From Branchipolynoe longqiensis (lineage: Eukaryota > Annelida > Polychaeta > Phyllodocida > Polynoidae): 64,000 nt of DNA. This document shows, piece by piece, positions 10,666 through 21,119 of the stretch. The stretch spans positions 56,694,917 through 56,758,916 of the forward strand of contig CM059198.1 of the NCBI GenBank assembly GCA_030323885.1, written 5' to 3'. Made by a program: the position numbers and the translations under genes. The number at the start of each line of letters is the position of its first letter. Position 1 is the first letter of the stretch. The notes beneath the pieces were generated by a model. That model searched no databases, was not told where the DNA came from, and saw only the letters and a list, made by a program, of their open reading frames with translations.

Positions 10666-10744
10666 CCCCCCCCCGTCCAGTCCCGTCCCATCTCACTCGT
10701 CCCACCGCCCACCACCAGCCCCCCCCCCCCCCCCCCCCCCCCCC
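10666..10744 (+). repeat. Poly(C)-rich tract
   Basis: Includes an uninterrupted run of more than 20 C near 10720-10744. Confidence 0.95.
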
Positions 10745-10974
10745 GAACTCATTCCCTCCATACCCTGAGCCGTCTGGTACTACCCCAGTCACACGACGGC
10801 CAGCGTTCACCTCTGTTCGCCTTAGGACCAAATATCAAGATCAACATCTGTTTTCTTCAACAAACTTAATACTACATATTATGGCAAATAAGCGCTAGAC
10901 GCAACCTAACCCTATATGTAATGCTTGATATATCAACACAGCTCAAATGCATACCGTATATGTCCCAATAGAAG

Positions 10975-11525
10975 CACACTACCCAATAGAAGCACACCCC
11001 CCATTTCAAGATTGAAAGCACGCACAAATTTATGATTTATATCCAGACTGAATGCCCATAAAATAAGACAATCCCACTTTATTTCCGAGGCACAACAAAA
11101 ACAAATCAAAATGTACGATCATATCCAGACTGAATGAACATAAAATAAGACAATCCCCCTTTATTTCCGAGGCATGACAAAAACAAATAACTATGTACTA
11201 TCATATCCAGACTGAATGCACATAAAATAAGACAATCCCACTTTATTTCCGAGGCACAACAAAAACAAATCAAAATGTACGATCATATTCAGACTGAACG
11301 CACATCAAATAAGACAATCCCCCTTTATTTCAGACACACAACAAAAACAAATAAAAATGTACGATCATACTCAGACTGAATGCACATAAAATAAGACAAT
11401 CTCACTTCATTTCTGAGGCACAACAAAAACAAATCAAAATGTACGATCATATTCAGGCTGAATGCACACTAAATAAGACAATCCGACTTTATTTCAGAGG
11501 CACAGCAAAAACAAATCCATGAAAT
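10975..11525 (+). repeat. 82-bp minisatellite, about 6.5 units
   Basis: The unit is anchored by 'cataaaataagacaatcc', 'ctttatttccgaggcacaac' and 'aatgtacgatcatatccaga'. Successive anchors at 11057, 11139 and 11221 give the 82-bp period. Each unit contains an AATAAG/TTTATT pair. Confidence 0.92.
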
Positions 11526-11854
11526 GATTTAACTTTGTATAGAAGCGCATATATTTGTCTGCACTCACGCAGTGCGGGTCTATTGGGACGTATCCGGTAT
11601 GTAATATTTTGGTGTGAACGTCCTCAAATTAAAACCACGTTTAGACTTACGGTTAGAGATTATCAATTAAAGACCTGGAGAATGGGAAGTGGCAGGTTTA
11701 AACTTCCAGTGCTTGGATAGTTCAGTGTTTTCCCACGTCACAAAGATGGGGGCCCGCCAGCCCCATCTCCTCCCACCCTACACCCCCCCCCCCCCCCCCC
11801 CCACACCGACCCACTTGAACCAGTGACCCCGTCCCCACATACACACCTCCACCG
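11526..11854. other. Unassigned, with a poly(C) run
   Basis: No gene recognised. A run of C lies near 11784-11801, just before an S1 element. Confidence 0.4.
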
Positions 11855-12179
11855 GATGCGGTGGCCGATTCGCTAGAGCGCCGGCCTCGCAAGCGGGAGA
11901 TTAGGGAGTTCGGTTCCTGATCGACTCAAACCAATGACTTATACAATTGATTCTTGTAGTTTTCTAGACTGGCGCTCAGCATTAATAGGTTAGGGCAAGC
12001 ATTGGTATCACCATCATGTGACTGAGGGGGATATTGTGCATTGGTGCCGGTGGCCTGATTTCCCAATGGCAAAGCACTATTAACCTGTCATGAGTGCGCA
12101 TTGTCACAAGCCGGTACCCATCCTGATGTGACTTTAGATGTTGCCAGGACGTAAAACTCCAACAACTAACCGACCAACA
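11855..12179 (+). mobile_element. S1 SINE, near full length
   Basis: The head GGATGCGGTGGCCGATTCGC is a different tRNA-like subtype from the CCAGACGGGATGG copies. The B-box region is GGTTCCTGATCG. Body and tail ('caggacgtaaaactccaac') are intact. Confidence 0.85.
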
Positions 12180-12307
12180 CACACCCTCCAGTGCATCATG
12201 TCTGCCTGGTCCCTATTATCGCTGTAGACATCCAGGTGGCGCCACCAGTAATCCCGCTGTCCACATGCCACTGGCTCCTCGTATATATACTACCACATCT
12301 TCTCGGA

Positions 12308-12971
12308 CCAGACGGGGTGGCTGAATGAGTTAGAGCGTCCATCTCACGTGCTGGTAGATCGTGGGATCATGGGTTTGCGAGTTTGGTTCCCAGTCGAGTC
12401 AAACCAATGACTTAAAAATTCATAGTTGTCGCTTCCTAGCCAGGCGCTCGTCAATATTAGGACAGGGCAAGGACTGGTGTGCTCAGTGTCAGTATCAGGA
12501 TAATATGACTGAGTGGGATACCAGGGCTGCGTTCAGGGTCTGTCTCGGAGGTGCCTCGGCGACGTCTCGGTGATGCTTTTTGGCTTATTTCCGTTCAGAG
12601 TGCGTCTCGGCGACGTCTCGGAGACGCCTCTCTTTCCAGACTGGAGGTGAAAAGCGCCTCGGAAATGGCCGCCGCATTTACTGGTTTCAGCAAATCACAG
12701 CACAGCTTTACCATTGCAAATGGCCGCCGCCTATGGAAGTGGCCATTTTCGAGACAACAAACTGCCTTTGCCGTTCAGACTAGCCTGACGTCACGGGCAC
12801 CTCCGAGGTGCCTCCGAGACGAACCCTGAACGCGGCCCGGGTCATGGTGCCGGTGGCCTGGTTTCCCAGTGGGACAGCACTATAAAGTCACCATGAGTAC
12901 ACACGGTCAAAGTCGGTACGCACCCTGATATGACCTTAGATGTTGCTAGGATGTAAAACAAACAACAAACA
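12308..12971 (+). mobile_element. S1 SINE split by a MITE
   Basis: Head CCAGACGGGGTGGCTGAATG at the left. The body runs to 'gtgggataccag', is interrupted at 12524-12838, and resumes at 'gtcatggtgccggtggcctg' through the tail at 12971. Confidence 0.85.
12524..12838. mobile_element. MITE with GGGCTGCGTTCAGGGT ends inside S1
   Basis: The ends GGGCTGCGTTCAGGGT and (inverted) GGGCCGCGTTCAGGGT match over more than 15 bp. The interior repeats the word GTCTCGGAGGYGCCTCGG in both orientations around a unique centre of about 150 bp. S1 reads continuously when it is removed, which fixes the borders within a few bases. Confidence 0.8.
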
Positions 12972-13087
12972 AACCACATATTCTATGCAATACAACTATA
13001 AACGTGTTCCTTTTCTGTGTTGTTGTTGTTGCTGTTGCTGTTGTGAAGTCTGATTGGTTGTTGGAGTTATTGGAGTGTTCAATTGTA

Positions 13088-13177
13088 TAAGTCATTGATT
13101 TGACTCAACCGGAAACCGAACTCCCAACCTACCGCATGCGAGACCCGCGCTCTACCGATTCGGACATCACGCCCGGT
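13088..13177 (-). mobile_element. S1 head fragment
   Basis: Minus-strand S1 head only: 'gggcgtgatgtccgaatcg' tRNA-like start and 'gttgagtcaaatcaatgac'. Confidence 0.7.
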
Positions 13178-13794
13178 ACAAAGCATGATACTGATCATAT
13201 AAAAGCACAACTATACTAGATTACCGGAACAAAATATCCAGGGAGAGAGAATTTTGAATAAGTAGAGGAACTGGGTAGAGGGCATGGATAATATTTAACT
13301 CGTACTTTAACCTCAAATAATCAAACCGTGTAAACATTAAAGCGGAACCGGAAATGCTATGCCATATTACACGAACACAAAAAAGAACGAAAAGAGGACA
13401 ATATGGAAGTTTCAACATTGGCAAGTGCAATAGTTTGTTTGCTGTTGTTTTGCGGGGAAGTACAATGGATTGATTTATTAAAGGGTTGACTTTCTAATAG
13501 GTTATATGAAGGGATTGGTGCGTTGTTCTTGTTACATAATGTATCTATTTGGGTACATAGTGTTGGATCATTCAGGTACGGGCAGTTGGAAACACTCACC
13601 CAGTAACTGACATTGAATTGAGCAGTGATACTGATAGCGAGAGACAACATAGTCATGTATATTTTACAACAAGGACTTTGTTACTGCTCCTTGGTCTGAG
13701 CCGGTGCTTGGCACAACTAACATGCATCGACATGCAGAACTACAACTAGCACGACTTATTCAAATTCAAAGAAAATAGGAGAATCACAATGGAA
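13178..13794. other. No feature recognised
   Basis: AT-rich DNA with overlapping short frames on the minus strand (69 and 99 codons) that show no domain. Confidence 0.35.
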
Positions 13795-14690
13795 TTCTAT
13801 CAGGTAGAGCCCACGACTTGGAAAACGTCTCGCTTTATCAAGGCGTATTGAAGAACTAAAGCCGTGTTCACACGGACAAAATGTGAGGCGAATCACACAA
13901 ATTGAATCAGGTGAGGCGAATTACCGGCCCGTTCACACGGGCAGTACTTGGGCCGGAAATCGAATGCTGCGCATGAGCAACTCCAGACTAACCAGCGCCA
14001 GTTTGGGTTTGTCGACGTCGGCTGAGAGAGTGTGGGTTCGACGTAGATATGTATTTAATGAATCGTATTGGTTTGGAACGGTCAAAACTTCTGCTGGGCA
14101 GTGAAACCCTAAAAATAAATGATGAAAAAAATATCTGTGCATAGACAGTGGTTTCATTAATTAAATTATATATTATGTGCTTTTGATCAACCGGAAAGTC
14201 AACAAAGGTTAATCCGCCTCAGTGCGTTCACACGGACAAAATAAATCGCCTCACAGAAATCGCCTCACGTAAACTACCTCGCTAGGTGGTTTACAGGAAC
14301 CGCATCACGTGAATCGAATCAGCCCTAATCCGCCTCAGACACGCGTTCACACAAGAAATGTGAGGCAAACTATACAAGTCGCTTTCTACGAATCGATTTA
14401 CATCGCCCGTGTGAACACGGCTTAAGACAGTTTACGTATAAAAACAAATAGGGGTGAGCTGTCACAGTCTGCCACTCCCTTAATATTGAGGATGGAACCT
14501 AACAAAATGTATCAGTAACATGGGTATAAGTAGCTCTTCAAAGTTTCTATGAAGAAAATGCTTCTGTTTATAGTATTTTCATAAGATTAAATTAAAACTA
14601 CATTAGAACAAAGAGATAATCTTATTTTGCCTATAATATTGCGCTGTTTGTATTCTGGAATTAGTCATTTTTACTGGTGAACCACCATGG
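13795..14690 (+). mobile_element. R5 interspersed repeat, interrupted
   Basis: R5 flanks ('gctttatcaaggcgtattga' on the left; 'acctaacaaaatgtatcagt' and 'ttgcctataatattg' on the right) match, in reverse complement, 55545-55876. R5 reads through when the CGCCTCAC element at 13857-14425 is removed. No coding potential seen. Confidence 0.6.
13857..14425. mobile_element. Word element, CGCCTCAC type
   Basis: The ends are TAAAGCCGTGTTCACACGG and (inverted) TTAAGCCGTGTTCACACGG, so the outermost bases are close to TTAA. The interior repeats GAGGCG/CGCCTC with TCAC or AATC many times in both orientations. The open frame 13883-14104 falls in the word-rich part. Confidence 0.78.
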
Positions 14691-15146
14691 CCTATTTACA
14701 AACTTACACCCATTCTAAATTCTGTCTATATTCACTAGCAATACCTCTCTAACGAATCATGGCATTGAAGATCACATTAAACCTGGCGAGCTCCCATAGA
14801 ATGATCAACGCCTTGGAAAACTTTGCAGTGGGATAATAGTTTGTTTTATAGAAGGACGCATCTAGACAACATTGATTTGTATCATTGTATATTGGACGTC
14901 AGACATATGGTCATTCTGACATATTTCTTTGGAGGAAAGCCACTACTCATTCCAATAAGCAGCTAGTGCTCTTTTATATGCACTTTCCCTCAGGCAGGAC
15001 AGCACATACCACACCCTTTGATTAACCAGTTATGGATCACTGGTTGTAATGGAAAATAGTCCAAACTGGAAATGTGTCCACTGAGCATGATCGATAGGAT
15101 GACCCACACCTTCACACCCCTTCAAACCTGCCTGCCGAGACATTTG
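14691..15146. other. No feature recognised
   Basis: Plain, moderately AT-rich sequence without repeat structure that I can see. Confidence 0.35.
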
Positions 15147-15455
15147 TTTGTTTTTTGTTGTTTTACGTCCTAGCAACGTCTAAGGTCACATCAGGACTGG
15201 TACCGCCTTGTGACAGTATGCACTCATGGCAATTATAGTGCTGCCACACTGGGGAATCAAGCCGCTGGCACCATGACCCTATATCCCACTCATTCACATT
15301 ATCCTGACACTGAGCTAACCAGCCCTTGCCATATCCTATTAATGCCAAGCACCAGGCTAGGAAGCGACAAATATAAATTTTTAAGTCATTGGTTTGACTT
15401 GACTGAGAACCAAACTTGCGAACTCCCGATCTTCCGCACGCAAGGCCCGTTCTCT
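15147..15455 (-). mobile_element. S1 SINE, near full length
   Basis: Minus-strand copy from the tail ('ttgttgttttacgtcctagc') through the body to the head region near 'ggttctcagtcaagtcaaac'. The extreme 5' head is decayed. Confidence 0.8.
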
Positions 15456-15499
15456 ACAGATTATAGAGCACGGGCCTGTCGAGCGATAATTGATAGGCG

Positions 15500-15625
15500 C
15501 TCGCAGGTCATGTGATCGCCGGAAGTGATGGAATATGGGTCTACTTCTGGGCATACAGCGACACTTCCGGTGGCGTTTTGCTTTCTGTCTCCGCTTCCGG
15601 CACATTACATTTGCCAGACGCCTAA
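15500..15625. promoter_or_regulatory. ETS-motif cluster, promoter-like
   Basis: Three ETS-type cores lie within 82 bp: CCGGAAGTG at 15519-15527, CACTTCCGG at 15562-15570 and GCTTCCGG at 15593-15600. They follow TCATGTGATC. Clusters of CCGGAAGTG are typical of animal housekeeping promoters. The segment is unique DNA between two S1 copies. No transcript or exon can be assigned, so this is a candidate only. Confidence 0.3.
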
Positions 15626-15681
15626 GGAGTGAGACGCTGCTCCAGGAGTCCCCAGAGGAAACGGGACAAGCTGTAGCATTG

Positions 15682-16036
15682 GTTGGTCGGTTGGATGTTG
15701 GAGTTTTATGTCCTGGCAACATCTAAGCTAATATCAAGATGGGTACTGACTTGTGACAGTGCACACTCATGGCAACTATATAGTGCTGCCCTACGGGGAG
15801 ACCCAGCCATGCAGTACCATGGCTTTGTTATCCTACTCAGTCACATTATCCTGATGCTAAGCCATCCAGTCGTTGTCCTATCCTATTAATGCCAAGCACC
15901 AGGCTAGGAAGCAACAAGTATCAATTGTTTAGTCATTGGTTTGATTCAACCGGGGCTTAAAGCTGTGTATTCGAATCCCCCGATCTGCCAAACCGGGAGA
16001 CGGAAACTGAACTCATTCGGATATCCCGTCTGGTCA
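15682..16036 (-). mobile_element. S1 SINE, full length
   Basis: Minus-strand copy complete from the tail (AACCAACCAATG direction) to the head CCAGACGGGATATCCGAATG. The B-box region reads 'gggattcgaatacac'. Confidence 0.85.
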
Positions 16037-16254
16037 AGTCAGTTGGGTGGAACCTCCCAAAAACGCTGCTCTATTTATTGAAGAACATATTTTGGGTGAC
16101 TGAGGAGAGGCACGGGGGTGCACACAAATATCCAAGTCATATTGGCCATGCTGATGGCAGGTGAGCTGGTATCCAAGCTGCTCAGTGAGCCATGATAAGT
16201 TGGATGCAGAGACTCAGCAAAGATAAGGGAAGAACAGGGGAGAAGTTTTGTCGT

Positions 16255-16910
16255 GTATGATTGTTCGGCATTTTATGTCATAGCAACGCCTAAGGTCATA
16301 TCAGGATTGGCCCGAACTTGTGGCAGTGCACAGGTATGGTGCGTGTGCAATGATGTGCCACTCGGGCCGTAATCGATTAACACGACCCGGGAAACTCGGG
16401 TCACCCGAGTTGCAAGAATTTAAAATCGAACACCGGGAGTGGAGTCGAGAAAAACATGCGACGTGTGCAACAAGTCCTGACCCCAATAACCCATGGCTTT
16501 GCTGGGTTTGGCCGGGAGCAATGACGTCACATTTGTGCTGGTACCGTCTGGTAGCAGTACAAGTCCTATGTGTTTATTAAAAATGTTTCTTTAATGATTC
16601 AGATTAATGAAATGGAAATATAACTAAACCATGCAATCAAACAATACTTTGAATCCTATTTTGCTGCAGTGATATCGGTTATTAAAAAAAAAAAGTGTTG
16701 GATTAAGCCACCATTTTGTCCACCCAGAGCGTGGAGAAGCATGTTTTTTATTCAACCCAAGCCTGTAGGATGTGCGCATGCAACAACAAGTGGCTCGGGT
16801 GACCCGAATTGATTAATCGAATACGCCCTCGGAGACCAGGCTGCCGGCACCATGACACAATTTCCCACTCAGTCAGATTATCCTTGTATTGAGTGAACCA
16901 ATCCTTGCTA
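16255..16910 (-). mobile_element. S1 SINE split by a MITE
   Basis: Tail and part of the body lie at 16255-16365. The body resumes at 16828 ('ggagaccaggctgccggcac') and fades near 16910. The head is missing. Confidence 0.7.
16366..16827. mobile_element. MITE with GCCGTAATCGATTAA ends, CTCGG duplication
   Basis: The left end GCCGTAATCGATTAA and inverted right end GGCGTATTCGATTAA are flanked by CTCGG at 16361-16365 and 16828-16832. The subterminal word CGGGTCACCCGAGTT occurs near both ends. Size is 462 bp, with no transposase. The 5-bp duplication is visible because the host is a known S1 element. Confidence 0.78.
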
Positions 16911-17072
16911 TATGCAAAGGGAAAGCAGGCAAATTCAATTTTGGTCTGTACATCAACCTTCTGACAACATGGCTTTCAACTGTAGCAGGTTTTATTATAT
17001 TGTGTGAGTATGCCATTTTAGACAGAACTCAATTCTTAAAGCTGCATAGTCCGATGGAAACAAGACATTTTA

Positions 17073-17780
17073 TTTGCATGAACCACATTGACTGGTGCTG
17101 TACATTATACAGCAGGAGCCACTCCCTTAAGGCCCTGTCACATTACGGCGTATGGCGGGAGCATATTGAAAACCTACGTAGGTCCTGCGCGTGCCGGCCT
17201 ATGATGACATTTGGTGACCTTTCGGGTGGTTTTGAGCGTATGTGGAACCTACGAGGAGCGTACGAGGAGCGTATGAGGAGCGTATGGGAGCGTATGGGAG
17301 CGTGCTGTGACATTTTTTGACAGTATGGGCCATACGCCCTCATAGGTCGGGTTTTTTTGAGCATGCACAAACAAATTTGGATGGACGGATTTATGAAAGC
17401 GTATGGCGGCGTATGCCTCATACGCTTCACATACACCGGCATCTGGCGGCATCTGGCGGCGTATGAGTAGCGTATGAGTAGCGTATGCATAGCGTATGAG
17501 TAGCGTATATGGCGTATGCCGACATATATGACGTAACGCGCTTACGCCGCCATACGCTCCCGCAAAAAACCCTAATGTGACAGCCCCTTTAATTCTACAG
17601 GATCAGTGCTGTAACTAATACAGCACTGATCAAACTTAGATTATATAGACTGTCAATTTCCAATTGTAAGATGGCCGGAAGACCAGTGCTCCGGCGCTGA
17701 CAAATGTCATATTCAGATGAATAAACACTTTACCAAAACAAAAAACAAAACAACAACCGTCAAACTTGTTAAACCAAAGC
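17073..17780 (+). mobile_element. R6 element inserted in M1
   Basis: It shares 'ggaagaccagtgctc', 'gctgacaa' and 'gatgaataaa' plus an A-rich end with the copies at 59380-59625 and 31640-31860. It is split by the word element at 17127-17592. A perfect 13-bp hairpin, GATCAGTGCTGTA/TACAGCACTGATC with a 5-nt loop, spans 17601-17631. Confidence 0.55.
17127..17592. mobile_element. Word element, GCGTATG type, TTAA flanked
   Basis: TTAA occurs at both borders (17127-17130 and 17589-17592). The inverted ends are AAGGCCCTGTCACATTA and, at the right, TAATGTGACAGCCCC. GCGTATG or its complement recurs more than 15 times inside. TTAA targets are characteristic of piggyBac and Kolobok elements. No transposase is present, and the frames at 16889-17320 and 17143-17490 are products of the repeated word. 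Confidence 0.82.
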
Positions 17781-18088
17781 AGTGATCTAGATTTGATTTT
17801 GCCTGTGCCACAAAGTATGTAACTTAGATCTTGGTGCACTTATCAATCATTTGCCGCCACAAATAACAGAATGCCGAACCAATTTAATAGAACTTGTCAC
17901 TGCAGAAACAAGCACTTTGCAACCACGTTGCAACCACTTTGCCACCACATTGTGTGTGTGTGGGCCTATGGTGTCAGAGTTGGGGTGTTCTTGCCTAAAT
18001 GCATTGTGTATGTTTGCACTTCAAATATCTCAAAGGTTAGCCATCTAAAATAAATGTTACTTTACACTGAAGCAAGTTAGATTATAAT

Positions 18089-18570
18089 TAGAAACACAAA
18101 CACACCCAATATAGTTATGACTCTTTATTACAATTTTGAGTCTTTCATCAGTACTTGGGTAGTTATGTGATGTCGATGAGGCTTAGGCACGCATATAACC
18201 CTATATCAACTTCTTATTGTGGGATGGGTGGGATGGCAATTTAAGGCAGTTGTTGTCCGCATGGCTCCGGTGTCGAAAGTGAAATATCTGCAGCGAGCAC
18301 TCGCTGTTATAACCGAGATTAAAGCTTTTTGGGCCGAAAGTTGGCGTAATTTAGTTCAATAATATGATATAAATGGAGCTGCAGGCGCCTTGTTTACTGG
18401 GTGATCATGCAGCGGAAGTGCCGAAAACCCACTAGTCGGCGTTAATGGTATATAGTTCAGGTTAGTTCAGTAAGGAGCCACTAGTCGGCGACATATCGGA
18501 GTGGCCTTAATTACTGGTGCTTGGCTGTATTTGTGTGTCCAATTACCCGTGATGCCTTAGCATCACCGAC
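18089..18570 (-). mobile_element. R1 element with terminal hairpin, AAT flanked
   Basis: Borders are fixed by the M1 host: AAT at 18086-18088 and 18571-18573. The left end is TAGAAACACAAACACAC. The right end is the hairpin GTGATGC-ctta-GCATCAC (18549-18566) plus CGAC. Read on the minus strand, a TAATAAAG signal near the end resembles a poly(A) site, as in an LTR. CCACTAGTCGGCG occurs at 18429-18441 and 18478-18490. Solo LTR is one reading; a Helitron-like element is another. Confidence 0.72.
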
Positions 18571-18879
18571 AATGATCTACCTAATATATGTATCCCCGAA
18601 AATGACAGGATATCAAAACCATCGGACTATGCAACTTTAAGTTTGCAGTGTTGATAATGAGGATGTGAGTGTGTAGCCGGCATCGCATTATCTTGCACTT
18701 TGTCCTACCAGCTGTTGGATTTTCATTTATTGGATTCTTGGGGCCTGACAAAATTGGTATGGTACATCAATGGGTCCGCACTATAAATCTGCAATGAGTA
18801 GATATTATCGCAAATTGGGTTCCTCGCCATATTATGGACTGTAAGCCTTATAGTTCTAATCAATAAATCAGTCGATCCA

Positions 18880-19230
18880 GATAAAATCATATGAAGGGGT
18901 GGTAGCAAAGACGTAGCAAGGAGGTAGCAAGGAGGTCGCAAGGAGCTTGGATCTTTGGTTCAAAGTTGTCGTAAAGTAGTCGTAAAGTGGTCGCAAAATG
19001 GCCGTAAAGTGGTCGCCAAGTGATCGCAAAGTGGTCGCAAAGTGGTCGCAGATGATCGCAAGTGATCGCAAGGCCTAGTGTGACTGGGGCTTGAGCTACA
19101 CCTCTTTCCCGCACACACAGCCACACAGTTAGTGATTGGAAAGTGGTCGAAAAGTGGTTGGCAACTCGTCGCAAAGTGCTTGCAAAGATGTCGCAAGTGA
19201 TCGCAAGCCCCAGTGTGACTTGGGCTTAAT
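18880..19230. mobile_element. Word element(s), GTCGCAA type
   Basis: Repeats of GTCGCAA, GTGGTCG and GTGATCGCAA lead into two successive right-end-like sequences. These are 'aaggcctagtgtgactgggg' at 19070-19089 and 'aagccccagtgtgacttggg' at 19206-19225, matching the GGCCC-TGTCACACT end of the other word elements in inverse. Two overlapping or tandem copies are likely. A left end was not found. Confidence 0.6.
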
Positions 19231-19499
19231 TTAACCCCTTCCCCTAAGAAACAGACACACACCACTACCCCGCTCACCCGATATCATCCCCTCTTAACAC
19301 CCAACCACCGCAAGCTATCACAAAGAAAAACCAAAACACCACAATCAGACAAATATTAGGTCCCAATGAAAGACTGCCCGGTCAATGCGCCTCATGCGAT
19401 AGTCGCTTACTAATCAGGACTCCTCCACCGTGTGGACGAAAATGCTAATAGATCACGTGACAAAGCCACCAACATGGCCGGGGTTTCAATTAATTACCG

Positions 19500-19660
19500 A
19501 CGTCATTTAACCCGGAAGCTCCGTGGGATAATCACATGTCTCTTGACGGCGAGAGGGGGCGTCGACTGCCGATAAGATAACAGCCCTTATCGGGACCACG
19601 TGACAGGAAGTTCCACTGTCGTTGCTTTTATCATTTGACGCTAGGTGGCGAGTGAATTAT
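19500..19660. promoter_or_regulatory. Unique CpG-containing segment with several factor-like motifs
   Basis: CCGGAAG (19512-19518), a GATA-site palindrome CCGATAAG/CTTATCGG (19569-19593), CACGTGAC (19597-19604) and a CTCF-like GCTAGGTGGCG (19640-19650) occur within 140 bp. Function is inferred from motif clustering only. Confidence 0.25.
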
Positions 19661-19708
19661 TGATGTGGCGTGGTGAATTGCGTCATTGATTTGAGTAGAA
19701 CGTGGAGT

Positions 19709-19747
19709 TGTGTGTGTGTGTGTAGTGTGTGTGGGGGGGGGGGGGGG
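19709..19747 (+). repeat. (GT)n and poly(G) tract
   Basis: Alternating GT followed by a run of about 15 G. Confidence 0.9.
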
Positions 19748-19976
19748 TCTAAGGGACGGTGGGTGGGACTGCTGTGGCGGCCACTCAAGTTCCCGCCAAA
19801 ACAATATTGGATCAGGCATCTCTGATGGGGATATCGTCTGCTGTGTTCTGCCTGATGACTAGTTGAGTGGTATATGATGCTCTTATGATTAGAGGGTCTG
19901 ATGATTCCCCTAGTCATAATGTGTTTGTTGGGGTTTAACTACTCAGCAAGAACCAATATCATATAAGGACCGCCAC

Positions 19977-20292
19977 TGATTTGGTTGGTTGGTTGGTTGT
20001 TGGAGTGTGACGTCCTGATAACATCTAACGTCATCTTAGGAAGGGGACACTGACTTGATGCAATGATTGTGTATTGATAGTGGTCCTCAATGAGAGACCA
20101 TTGTGCTGGCATCATGTTCTGATACGCTGCTCAGTCTCATTATACTGGCATCCAGCAAACCATTCATTGTCCTATTCTAGTAGTGTCAATAGTTGTGCTA
20201 TCTAGCAAGCATATATCAATTGTGTAAGTTTTTGGTTTGACTCGGCCGGGGATTGATCCCACGAACACCTACACGGGACAGGGTGGACAGGT
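19977..20292 (-). mobile_element. S1 SINE, diverged
   Basis: Minus-strand copy starting at a (TTGG)n tail and running to the B-box region 'gggatcaatcccc'. It is more diverged than most copies. Confidence 0.78.
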
Positions 20293-20308
20293 GTAATGTG
20301 CAAATACA

Positions 20309-21119
20309 TATGGGTCACTCTCCTGAAAACTGGTCAGCATGGGATGCTATTTTAAAACATCAATAACAAAACTTCCTACTTATTTTTTCCCTTATACTTT
20401 TCATATTCATGTTCAGATTTGATGAAAGAAATAAGGGAAATAAAATAAACTGTGTGCAACTTTGGTCCATTTAGCTATGAAGTCTTTTTGTAAAAATAAA
20501 TACCAATTTTAGAGCCAGCCATTTGTAAGATGACATATGGGACCTAGTTGAATCCTTATTAACATATTGCATTGCATTGATATATCAAACAAAACAGTTC
20601 CCAAATCAAAAAGGAAGTATGTATTAACATGTATGCATGCTTAAATTAAAAAAATAAAATTTGATGTCTTCAGAAATAACATTACAAATTTCCATCACAC
20701 ATGTAACCAGTGGTGTGTGGATGCCACACACATATTGTACACTAATTATTCATTGAATAAAGCATTGCTGGGAATTACTTTTGTTGATCAATATAAGCAG
20801 TACATATTTCTGTATATTACGCCATGATTAATATGCTTCTAAGTATGATATTATTTACTTCTGATTAGATTGTTATTAAGAAGACTGTGTGGTGTCCTAA
20901 ACATGTGTTACACATGTGACACACATGTTATACTGCCATAAGACATAGCTTAATTATGGAATACACCTTTATTTGTTATCTCATCAATTTATATTTTACA
21001 TAGATGTAAAGGGGAGATTTCCAGCTTTCATTTGCAACCAAACAATTTTTTTAATTCAAATATTAGATTTTAACTCTGCATGTGACACTTCTGGCCAGTT
21101 TTCAGGAGAGTGACCCATA
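20309..21119. mobile_element. 811-bp MITE, TATGGGTCACTCTCC ends
   Basis: Terminal inverted repeats of about 28 bp: TATGGGTCACTCTCCTGAAA then ACTGGTCAG at the left, matched in inverse at 21091-21119. Flanks are compatible with a TA target. The AT-rich interior has no transposase frame and contains several ACACATG words. Confidence 0.8.

Larger units (their letters stand above)
17036..18640 (+). mobile_element. M1 MITE hosting three nested insertions
   Basis: The M1 ends are intact (TTAAAGCTGCATAGTCCGATG at 17036; CATCGGACTATGCAACTTTAA at 18620-18640). Inside lie an R6 element (about 17073-17780), a GCGTATG word element within R6 (17127-17592), and an R1 element (18089-18570). M1 sequence reads through in order when these are removed. 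Confidence 0.8.

Noticed and set aside
16889..17320. 143-codon frame
   Set aside because: It runs across S1, M1 and a GCGTATG element, so it is not a biological unit.
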